Positions 26,501 to 33,621 of a stretch of DNA of 64,000 nucleotides are shown piece by piece. Position 1 is the first letter of the stretch; each line of letters opens with the position of its first letter. The translations under genes and the position numbers were made by a program. The stretch is taken from NCBI RefSeq assembly GCF_011305415.1, contig NZ_JAANOQ010000006.1:1-64000 (forward strand), given 5' to 3'. This stretch comes from Flavobacterium bernardetii. GTDB lineage: Bacteria > Bacteroidota > Bacteroidia > Flavobacteriales > Flavobacteriaceae. Below the pieces are notes generated by a model. It saw nothing but the letters and a program-made list of their open reading frames with translations, made no database searches and was not told the DNA's origin.

Positions 26501-27610
26501 TTATTGCAATTGTTGATGTCCGTTATTTTCTTCTAATTCTCTGGATTGGAATAAACCTAAACTTTCAATTACTGGTAAATCGTTGAATTGAAATAAGCAA
26601 GCATCTTCCGTTTCCGATAAATTGTGATGTTCATGCCAAGCCCAAGAAGGTACGCAGAAAATATCTCTTTCTTTCCAATCGAAACGTTTTCCGTTAATAA
26701 TTGAAAAACCTTTTCCTTTCGCACATTGATATACGACTGAACCTGTGTGTTTATGCGCTTTACCTTTAAAACCAGCTGGTAATAATTGCATGGCTGCTCC
26801 CATCGTTTGCATGACGTGACCGCCAGTTAATGGATTCGAATATTGCATAAAAATACCATCAAATGGATTGACTTCCGTTACTTTTTGTGTTTCTAAAAGT
26901 GATGGATAAACATTTTTCCAAGAATATTTGAATAATGGCGAATAGGGTTTGTCCCAAGTTTTATCCGCTGGAATTAATCCGGCACAACCATAAACGATTG
27001 GAGAATAATTCAATGGATTAACTAAAGGTTGTTTGCCATCATAAACTGCATAATCATTTGCTTCTAAAGCATTCACTAAAGGAATATCTAAACCATCTTG
27101 CCAAATACAGGTTTTTCCACTTTCTTCCACACCATGTTCGTGCCAAGTTGAATTGGGAGTAATCACAAAATCGTTGACTTCCAACATAATTTTATTTCCA
27201 TCGACAACGGTATAACCTTTGTCACCTTCCATAATGAAACGCAAAGCAGAAGCACGATGACGATGCGCCGAAGTACTTTCTCCAGGACGAGTGACTTGAA
27301 TTCCAGTATACAACCAACCTACAGCTGCCGAAACATCTTTACGTTTGTCGTTTACTAAATAGACGACACGTCTTCCGGCTTGCTCTGGTGTAACTAGTTC
27401 AGATGATTTAAGCACTAATTCGCGTAAATCGTCATATTTCCAAAGCATTGGAACCGATGAACTTCTGGGTTCCCAAGGCTCAATGTCGTTGGCAACTGTC
27501 CATAATGCACCAGCGCCAAGTGTTTCTAATTCTTTATAATACGCAACTAATTCTGGCGAATCTTGTACTCTGGCGCGACCAATTTGGTCATCTGAAAATT
27601 TATCTTCCAT
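26501..27610 (-). CDS. Gentisate 1,2-dioxygenase-like bicupin
   Basis: I choose ATG at 27610 (369 residues). An earlier in-frame ATG at 27691 would add 27 residues that merely translate a tandem repeat (LDFKT three times). The protein has two cupin domains. The first carries the iron-site pattern TSAHRHRASALRFIMEG with GDKGYTVVDG and WHEHG; the second has AHKHTGSVVYQ and WAWHEHHN. This is the gentisate/salicylate/hydroxynaphthoate dioxygenase architecture, which cleaves the ring between the carboxyl- and adjacent hydroxyl-bearing carbons. In context the substrate is gentisate or 5-hydroxyanthranilate; sequence alone does not decide. Confidence 0.85.
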   Translation of the reverse strand: MEDKFSDDQIGRARVQDSPELVAYYKELETLGAGALWTVANDIEPWEPRSSSVPMLWKYDDLRELVLKSSELVTPEQAGRRVVYLVNDKRKDVSAAVGWLYTGIQVTRPGESTSAHRHRASALRFIMEGDKGYTVVDGNKIMLEVNDFVITPNSTWHEHGVEESGKTCIWQDGLDIPLVNALEANDYAVYDGKQPLVNPLNYSPIVYGCAGLIPADKTWDKPYSPLFKYSWKNVYPSLLETQKVTEVNPFDGIFMQYSNPLTGGHVMQTMGAAMQLLPAGFKGKAHKHTGSVVYQCAKGKGFSIINGKRFDWKERDIFCVPSWAWHEHHNLSETEDACLFQFNDLPVIESLGLFQSRELEENNGHQQLQ

Positions 27611-27616
27611 ATTTTT

Positions 27617-27700
27617 TGTCTTAAAGTCTAAAGTCTTAAAGTCTAAAGTCTTAAAGTCTAAAGAGTGAATGTGACTTTTCTCTTTTGACATTCAACTTTT
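27617..27700. repeat. Tandem GTCTTAAAGTCTAAA repeat upstream of the dioxygenase
   Basis: Three copies of a 15-bp unit CTTAAAGTCTAAAGT, then GAATGTGACTTTTCTC and TTGACATTCAACTTTTGACT, occupy the gap between the dioxygenase and nitrilase genes. This is an intergenic short-tandem repeat that happens to remain open in the dioxygenase frame. Confidence 0.8.
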
Positions 27701-27702
27701 GA

Positions 27703-28683
27703 CTATTTTTTATTAAATTCCTCGTGATTGTCGATAAACGTAATTTTTCGAGTTGGTGCGATGTTGACTCTCAAATCAAAAATATCAAATCTGTTATAAT
27801 GTCCGAGAATATCGTGCATTTGTTTTGGTTGGATGCATTTTTCTAAATCGATATCCGCGTAAACCATTCCTTCGTCGTCAATTAATGGCTCTCCGATTAC
27901 AGCGCCATTTGGACCAATAAATCCAGAAAAAGCAGAATTTTTACGAGTAAGTAATTCTTCCACATTTGGAACATCTTCTTTTAAGGCATCCATAATTTCT
28001 TTAGAAACGGTTGAACACGAAACAATCGTAAACAATTTCCCTTCAAAAGAATGTGCTGCGGCACGAATTTTTATTGCTTCCGCCATATTATAATCTGGTG
28101 GTGCAACTGGTAAGGATATATAATTCGCAATGTGAATTAATTCCCCTTGAGAAAGTAATGTGAATCGTGCTAAAGTATTTGTGTTTTCTCCACAAGCTAA
28201 CGTTCCAATTGGACCGATTTCTGTATTATATACTTTTAATGAAGAACCATCTCCTGAAGTCCACGTAAGTTTTTCTGCCCAAGTTGGCACTAACTTTCTG
28301 TGTTTTCCAATTAAGATTCCATTGTTATCGATGATTAAATTGGTGTTGTAAATTTCACCGTAAGAATCTCCACGTTCGTTAATTCCGATAACGATATGAA
28401 TGTTATGTTCTTTTGCCGCTTGAAACAAAGGTTGCATCGCTTCATCATCAGTTTTCACCGAACATTTGTATAGTTTTTCATACCATTTACTTCCTTGAAC
28501 AGGCGTCATGATCCAATTCCAATACGGATAACCCGCTACAAATACTTCAGGAAAAGCAATCAATTGCGCGCCATTTTGACTCGCTTCTTTGATAAATGTA
28601 ATCGCTTTTTCAACTGTTTTTTCTACGTTTAGAAAAACAGGAGATGTTTGAACGGTGGCTGCTTTGAATTTTTTAAAGTCCAT
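27703..28683 (-). CDS. Nitrilase (carbon-nitrogen hydrolase)
   Basis: The 326-residue enzyme has the full Glu-Lys-Cys triad: Glu46 in AFPEVFVAGYPYW, Lys130 in GKHRKLVPTWAEK, and Cys164 in TLACGENTN. WTSGDG after the lysine and the CGENTN active-site loop point to a true nitrilase branch (R-CN to R-COOH plus NH3) rather than amidase or N-carbamoylase. It lies within the aromatic degradation cluster, upstream of the dioxygenase. It might produce the aryl or arylacetic acid that feeds the pathway; this role is inferred. Confidence 0.87.
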   Translation of the reverse strand: MDFKKFKAATVQTSPVFLNVEKTVEKAITFIKEASQNGAQLIAFPEVFVAGYPYWNWIMTPVQGSKWYEKLYKCSVKTDDEAMQPLFQAAKEHNIHIVIGINERGDSYGEIYNTNLIIDNNGILIGKHRKLVPTWAEKLTWTSGDGSSLKVYNTEIGPIGTLACGENTNTLARFTLLSQGELIHIANYISLPVAPPDYNMAEAIKIRAAAHSFEGKLFTIVSCSTVSKEIMDALKEDVPNVEELLTRKNSAFSGFIGPNGAVIGEPLIDDEGMVYADIDLEKCIQPKQMHDILGHYNRFDIFDLRVNIAPTRKITFIDNHEEFNKK

Positions 28684-28692
28684 ATTTTATTA

Positions 28693-28976
28693 TTTTGGTA
28701 CGCGGATGAAACGGATTGCATTGCAAACGCTGATAATTGCTGATTTTTTTGGAACACAGATTTAAGAAATTTGAGAAATTATTATAATTTTTTAGATTCC
28801 TTAATTAAGTATTATTTTAATTCTTTTATAATTCGATTTTTTTGGTACGCGGATGAAACGGATTACTTTGCAAACGCGGATAATTGCTGATTTTATTTTG
28901 AAACACTGATTGGAGAAATTTAAGAAATTTTAAAAATTAATCTGTGTGGATTTCTCAGATTTCTTTAATCTGTGTT
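28693..28976. repeat. Two copies of GGTACGCGGAT module with terminal hairpin
   Basis: GGTACGCGGATGAAACGGATT starts at 28697 and again at 28853, each followed by TTGCAAACGC and GATAATTGCTGATTTT. AACAC(A/T)GATT segments occur at 28752 and 28902, and the second copy ends in AATCTGTGTT (28967-28976), two bases before the thioesterase stop. The arrangement is the same as at 4270-4574 and 35961-36060. It fills the 294-base gap between nitrilase and thioesterase. Confidence 0.75.
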
Positions 28977-28977
28977 G

Positions 28978-29400
28978 TTATACTATATATTTTGAAATTT
29001 TTTCTTTCATTTCCTCATTAAAAGGTTCTGCTTTAATACTTTGTCTGTCTTCCTGAATTTTTACGTTCACTAAAGTGACTTCACCTTCTAAAACGGTTTT
29101 ATCTTCTTGATTGGTGAATTGAAATCCGCATACGATTGATGACGATTTTAATTCCGCAACCCACAATTTTTTGGATAATGTTTCACCAATTCTAGCGGCG
29201 TTTTTGAACTGCACTTTTAAATCTACGGTTGGAATACCGTTAGTTTCGTGCATTTTTGAAAACGGTCTGTCTAAAGCTTCTTCAAACCAATCTTCTACTA
29301 AATCATTTAGCATTTCTAGAAAACGTGGATAGAAAACAATTCCGGCGTAATCGATGTGTTTGAAACGTATTTTTTCTTGTTTTGTGAAATAGTTTTTCAT
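28978..29400 (-). CDS. Acyl-CoA thioesterase, 4-hydroxybenzoyl-CoA thioesterase type
   Basis: The 140-residue hot-dog-fold protein has the catalytic-loop motif HIDYAGIVFYPRF with the expected Asp17, as in 4-hydroxybenzoyl-CoA thioesterases. Its likely job is to release the ring-hydroxylated aromatic acid from CoA (for example gentisyl-CoA to gentisate) so that the bicupin dioxygenase can act. It lies two bases downstream of the S41 peptidase gene. Confidence 0.86.
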   Translation of the reverse strand: MKNYFTKQEKIRFKHIDYAGIVFYPRFLEMLNDLVEDWFEEALDRPFSKMHETNGIPTVDLKVQFKNAARIGETLSKKLWVAELKSSSIVCGFQFTNQEDKTVLEGEVTLVNVKIQEDRQSIKAEPFNEEMKEKISKYIV

Positions 29401-29402
29401 TA

Positions 29403-31571
29403 CTAAATTTCTTTATTTAATACTTCTATTGCTTTCTCCATAAAAGAATCTCTTCCTTGTTTAATATCTTCAACAGTTTCTTTTACTAAAACATCTGGTA
29501 TAACTCCGATCGAATGAAATTGACTACCATCAGGGTTTTTAACCTTCATGCCTGTAAATATCACTTTAAATCCGTTAAGTAAATTTATTTCATTAATGTT
29601 TCCATTTGCCCCTGCTGTTGGACGACCTAAGATAGTTGCTATTTTATAATGTTTGACTACTTGTGCTAACATTTCAGTATTACTAATACTTCTTTCGTCT
29701 ACAAGTAACACATTTTTAGTTTTTAGAAACGTATTTGCTTTATACGTATTTAATTTATGACCTGAACAATCTTCTTCAATATTAGAGTAATCCGGAGTAT
29801 AAATTTTTGCAGGACACAACCATTTTGTTGTATCAACGATGGAAGTATAACTTAATATACTATGCTCCTGATCATTAAAAGCATAACCTCTTAAATCAAT
29901 TATTAAACCTTTATGCTTATTAATTATTGGTATTAAAGAATCGACAATACCAGCATTCAATTTTTCATGATTAATATAATAGATATCTTTATTTATTTCC
30001 TCAAATCCTTTTTTTCCCTCTCTTTCAAAAAAGTCTTTATTGTCTTTGAATTTAATATTTCGCTTCAAATCAAAAAGAAGATTGTTTTCATTCTTTAAAA
30101 GCAATGATGTATTTTCTGCTCCTCGATTAATTCTTCTAATTGCAACCCATTTTTTCCATTGCTTAGAACCTGAAATATATTGTGAAACACTGTCTAAAAC
30201 AAAGGCTGTTGGTTTATTGTTAATTTCATTGATGACATCTCCTTTCTTTAATTTGCCATCATAATCTTTCATTACATCTTTAACTACTAATTTCTCACCA
30301 ACCCATCTGAAACTTATTGGAGAGGAATAGGAATTATTTACTAACAATTCGGATTTACTAAAAATATTTATATGTGCATCTTTAAAGTTCTCCGTAAACT
30401 TCTCAAGAGTAAGTTTGTGTTGTGCTCCATCTTTATCATCATAAGCATCTTTAGTTCCGTTTTGTAAAACTTTGTTCCAGTCAAGAACAACTTCATTTTG
30501 ATATGGATAAAAATGCTTAAAAATATTCCAAATTATAATAATATTTGCAACTGAAATTTCTTGATTAAATTCTGTTGTATTTGTAGTTTCAATTGATTGT
30601 TTTAATTTTTTAAAATCAACTATATTACTTATAGGTAGGGTATTAGTTTCATTTGCATATACAACAATAGGCACAACAACATTAACATCATTAGATAACT
30701 TGACAGTATAATATTTATCCCAATTGATTGTAATATCTGTATTCTTCAATTGATTAATTTGGTCAGTTTGATTTAATATAGTAATTTCACTTTTAACCAC
30801 ATTAAACTGAGCTTTTTTAATTGAATACCATTCCTTATTATCGAAAGCAGGTAGTTTTATTTCTTCCCAGTTATTTTTTGAGTTTTCAAAATAGAGTTTA
30901 AGATTTCTAAAACTGCAATTACCTTCGTCTGCAACTAAACCAACACTCAATTTGTAAAAATCATTTAACCCATCTATAAATAATTCTCTTAGTTCCCATG
31001 TGTCAGAAACTACGGGACTATTTTGATGAGTGGCAAATTTTAAAGATTTTTTATTACTATCTAACAATTTTAGATAGCAATATGCTTTTCCTTCCTTTGT
31101 TTGTGATTCATAAACTAGTTTGATTTTCTTTCCTTTTAAAGAATTTTCATTTATATTAATTGCTACTGCCTTAAAGCTTTTTTCAGATGAACTCTTATTA
31201 AAACGTTCACTTTTGTAATTTTTTTTTTGACTGTCAACACCCAATCCTCTATGCTCCCAATACACAGGATACTTTAAGTTTTTATCCCATTTGTAGTAAT
31301 CACCATGGAATGAAATTGAGGGAGCTATTGGTAAAAATAAATCTTTTAACTTTTGTTCGAATTCTTCTTGATTCTTTGCCTTGTTAATTTCTTTTACGCC
31401 ATAGACCGCAAAAGCTTTCCAATCTATTTTTGCAGATTCGTCACTTGGGTGAAAATACCGAACCACTCCATATAATTTTGCAAAATCTTCTACTTTTTGT
31501 GATTGAAAAGTTGTTTGTCCAAAAGCAAATATTGCTATAAAAAATAAATTTATGCTGAATATAATTTTCAT
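29403..31571 (-). CDS. S41-family serine peptidase, secreted
   Basis: This 722-residue protein has a signal peptide ending FAFGQ (about residue 18). An N-terminal region of mixed repeats about 330 residues long follows, with sugar/lectin-like beta segments, then a PDZ-like segment (KGDVINEINNKPTAFVLD) and a C-terminal S41 catalytic domain with GLIIDLRGYAFND and LVDERSISNTEML (probable catalytic Ser) followed by GRPTAGANGNINE. It should act in the periplasm or on the surface. Placed between the aryl-CoA ligase and the thioesterase, it has no obvious catabolic role and looks like an insertion into the operon. Confidence 0.85.
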   Translation of the reverse strand: MKIIFSINLFFIAIFAFGQTTFQSQKVEDFAKLYGVVRYFHPSDESAKIDWKAFAVYGVKEINKAKNQEEFEQKLKDLFLPIAPSISFHGDYYKWDKNLKYPVYWEHRGLGVDSQKKNYKSERFNKSSSEKSFKAVAININENSLKGKKIKLVYESQTKEGKAYCYLKLLDSNKKSLKFATHQNSPVVSDTWELRELFIDGLNDFYKLSVGLVADEGNCSFRNLKLYFENSKNNWEEIKLPAFDNKEWYSIKKAQFNVVKSEITILNQTDQINQLKNTDITINWDKYYTVKLSNDVNVVVPIVVYANETNTLPISNIVDFKKLKQSIETTNTTEFNQEISVANIIIIWNIFKHFYPYQNEVVLDWNKVLQNGTKDAYDDKDGAQHKLTLEKFTENFKDAHINIFSKSELLVNNSYSSPISFRWVGEKLVVKDVMKDYDGKLKKGDVINEINNKPTAFVLDSVSQYISGSKQWKKWVAIRRINRGAENTSLLLKNENNLLFDLKRNIKFKDNKDFFEREGKKGFEEINKDIYYINHEKLNAGIVDSLIPIINKHKGLIIDLRGYAFNDQEHSILSYTSIVDTTKWLCPAKIYTPDYSNIEEDCSGHKLNTYKANTFLKTKNVLLVDERSISNTEMLAQVVKHYKIATILGRPTAGANGNINEINLLNGFKVIFTGMKVKNPDGSQFHSIGVIPDVLVKETVEDIKQGRDSFMEKAIEVLNKEI

Positions 31572-31611
31572 TTTAACTGTTTTATAAAATAGTTCATGTT
31601 TCTTTTATTAT

Positions 31612-31638
31612 TGAGTCTTCGACAAGCTCAGACTAACA
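31612..31638. repeat. CTTCGACAAGCTCAG intergenic repeat
   Basis: GAGTCTTCGACAAGCTCAG followed by ACT contains AGTCT...AGACT arms and is a string I recognise from intergenic DNA of very many bacteria. It lies between the S41 peptidase and ligase genes. Confidence 0.6.
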
Positions 31639-31644
31639 TCGTAT

Positions 31645-33225
31645 TTATTTCAATTTAAATCGTTGAATTTTTCCTGTTTCTGTTTTAGGTAAAGCTTCCA
31701 CAAAATTTATCATTCTCGGATATTTGTATGGTGCCGCATTATTTTTAAACCAGTTTTGAATCTCCGTTTTCAATTCGTCACCTTTATTATGTTGTTCTTT
31801 TAAAACGATATGAGCGCAAACTAACATGCCGCGTTCCTCATCGGGCAAACCGACAACGGCACATTCTAAAATAGCTTCATGAGTTAAAAGTACGGATTCT
31901 ACTTCAATTGCCGCAATATTATAACCAGAAGAAATAATCATGTCATCGCCACGTGCTACAAAATAGAAATACCCTTCTTCGTCTTGACGGAAAATATCGC
32001 CAGTGATGTTCCAGCCGTTTTCTACATATTCTCTTTGTTTGTCTTCTCGGTTTAAATATTTACAACCTGTGATGCCGCGAACTGCTAATCTTCCAGCTTC
32101 ATTTCTGGGTAATTCGTTCCCTTTTGCATCAATAATTTTAGCTTCATATCCAGTTACGGCTAATCCCGTTGCGCCAGGTTTCCTATTTTCTTCATTGGAA
32201 GAAATGAAAATATGTAGCATTTCTGTAGCTCCAATTCCATCAATAATTTTTAATCCAGTGGCTTCGTACCAATCTTGCCAAACTTTTAAGGGTAAGGTTT
32301 CACCAGCAGAAACACATTTTCGAAGACTTGAAACATCAAAATCGTTGACTTTTGTAGTGATAATTCGCCAAGCCGTAGGAGCTGTAAAACAAATAGTGAT
32401 TTTATAATCTTGAATCGCTTTCAAAAGCAAATCAGGACTTGGTTTTTCGATTAAGAAAGTGGAAGCGCCGAAATACATGGGAAACAAAACTAATCCGCCT
32501 AATCCGAATGTAAATCCAAGTGGCGGACTTCCAGTGAAAACATCATTTTGTGTCGGTTGTAAAGCATATTGAGGAAAAGCTTCGCAAATATTTAAAATAT
32601 CTTTGTGGTAATGCGCCGTCATTTTTGGTAAACCTGTTGTTCCAGAAGTGAAACCAATTAAAGCTACCGAATCAGATTTTGCATGGTAATTATGAAAGGT
32701 TTTTGGTTTTGATTCCATCAACTTTTCTAAATCTGAATTTCTGTAGAAACTTACTTTTTTTAGAAAATCGGATTTGGCCAAATTCATTTCTTCGGCTAAA
32801 TCGCTATCGCAAAAGGCGTGAGAAATTTCGGCGCAATCTATTACGGTTGTTAATTCTTTCGAACGTAATAAAGGCATAGTTGCGACTACAATTCCGCCCG
32901 CTTTTAACACAGCGAACCAACATGCAACCATCATTGGGTTATTTGCAGAACGAAATAAAACACGATTTCCAGATTGCATACCTAAATCGTCCACCAAAAC
33001 ATGTGCAATTTGATTGGCTTTTTCATACAAATCTTGATACGTCCAAGTTTCCTCAAAAGTACGAATACAAATACTATTTCCTCGACCTTCAGCAATATGA
33101 TTATCGAGTAATTTTTCCACACAATTGAACATTTCTGGTCGGTTGAATTGTGGCAAATCCAAGAATTTATATTCTGGTTGTACATCCAGATTAGGTAAGC
33201 TTATATGTGCAAAATTGTCTAACAT
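31645..33225 (-). CDS. Aryl-CoA ligase (benzoate/2-aminobenzoate/salicylate-CoA ligase type)
   Basis: The 526-residue enzyme belongs to the ANL superfamily: ATP-dependent adenylation of an aromatic acid, then thioesterification to CoA. The P-loop-like motif ALIGFTSGTTGLPKMTAH is present, with GATEMLHIF, GWNITGDIF and the hinge FYFVARGDDMIISSGYNI, and the catalytic lysine region PKTETGKIQRFKLK at the C-terminus. It is most similar by eye to benzoate- and 2-aminobenzoate-CoA ligases. It feeds the fused monooxygenase upstream, with the thioesterase downstream. Confidence 0.88.
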   Translation of the reverse strand: MLDNFAHISLPNLDVQPEYKFLDLPQFNRPEMFNCVEKLLDNHIAEGRGNSICIRTFEETWTYQDLYEKANQIAHVLVDDLGMQSGNRVLFRSANNPMMVACWFAVLKAGGIVVATMPLLRSKELTTVIDCAEISHAFCDSDLAEEMNLAKSDFLKKVSFYRNSDLEKLMESKPKTFHNYHAKSDSVALIGFTSGTTGLPKMTAHYHKDILNICEAFPQYALQPTQNDVFTGSPPLGFTFGLGGLVLFPMYFGASTFLIEKPSPDLLLKAIQDYKITICFTAPTAWRIITTKVNDFDVSSLRKCVSAGETLPLKVWQDWYEATGLKIIDGIGATEMLHIFISSNEENRKPGATGLAVTGYEAKIIDAKGNELPRNEAGRLAVRGITGCKYLNREDKQREYVENGWNITGDIFRQDEEGYFYFVARGDDMIISSGYNIAAIEVESVLLTHEAILECAVVGLPDEERGMLVCAHIVLKEQHNKGDELKTEIQNWFKNNAAPYKYPRMINFVEALPKTETGKIQRFKLK

Positions 33226-33226
33226 T

Positions 33227-33621
33227 AATTACGAATTTTAAATTATGAATTACGAATTGTTTTTTGGATAGAACCAATTATTCTCAATAATTCATCAACA
33301 TCTTTTAACAAACTATCAGCTTCTTCAACCGACAAATAATTTGTATCTTTTAATAATCTAATCCAATAATGAGTTTCACGAGCTTCCTTATAAGAGATAG
33401 TCAATTTTGCAAAAAAATCTTTACTAGACTGCCCTCCAATTGCCTCTTCTATATTAGCTCCAATTGAAGTGCCACATCTCAAAAGTTGTTTACTCAAAAC
33501 AAACTCCTTTTTCTGTTCCGATAAATATTTAAAAACTTTAATAATTCGAACTGCAAAAGCATAACTTTTTATTTGAACGACATTGTCATTTTTCATAATT
33601 CGTAATTTTCAATTCGTAATT
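33227..33621. repeat. Inverted-repeat-bounded unit carrying the four-helix-bundle gene
   Basis: On the left, AATTACGAATT occurs twice (33227-33237 and 33248-33258). On the right, its exact reverse complement AATTCGTAATT occurs twice (33597-33607 and 33611-33621). The repeats bracket one gene precisely: the left copies reach the ligase start codon, the right copies overlap the stop of the monooxygenase gene. Transcribed RNA could fold the unit into a stem-loop. Confidence 0.85.
33243..33596 (-). CDS. Four-helix-bundle protein (23S rRNA intervening-sequence protein family)
   Basis: The 117-residue protein consists of four amphipathic helices with family landmarks YAFAVRIIKVFKYL, FVLSKQLLRCGTSIGANIEEAIGG and FFAKLTISYKEARETHYWIRLL. 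The family was first noticed in intervening sequences of Leptospira 23S rRNA and shares its fold with the Avd accessory protein of diversity-generating retroelements. Function is unknown. The last residues IRNS are encoded by the flanking repeat itself. No reverse transcriptase or template repeat is nearby. It interrupts an otherwise metabolic operon. Confidence 0.88.
   Translation of the reverse strand: MKNDNVVQIKSYAFAVRIIKVFKYLSEQKKEFVLSKQLLRCGTSIGANIEEAIGGQSSKDFFAKLTISYKEARETHYWIRLLKDTNYLSVEEADSLLKDVDELLRIIGSIQKTIRNS

Noticed and set aside
27617..27665. Possible CRISPR-like short array
   Set aside because: The 15-bp units are directly contiguous with no spacers, and no cas genes are present.
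33243..33596. Diversity-generating retroelement accessory gene
   Set aside because: The protein is Avd-like in fold family, but no reverse transcriptase, template repeat or variable repeat is nearby.
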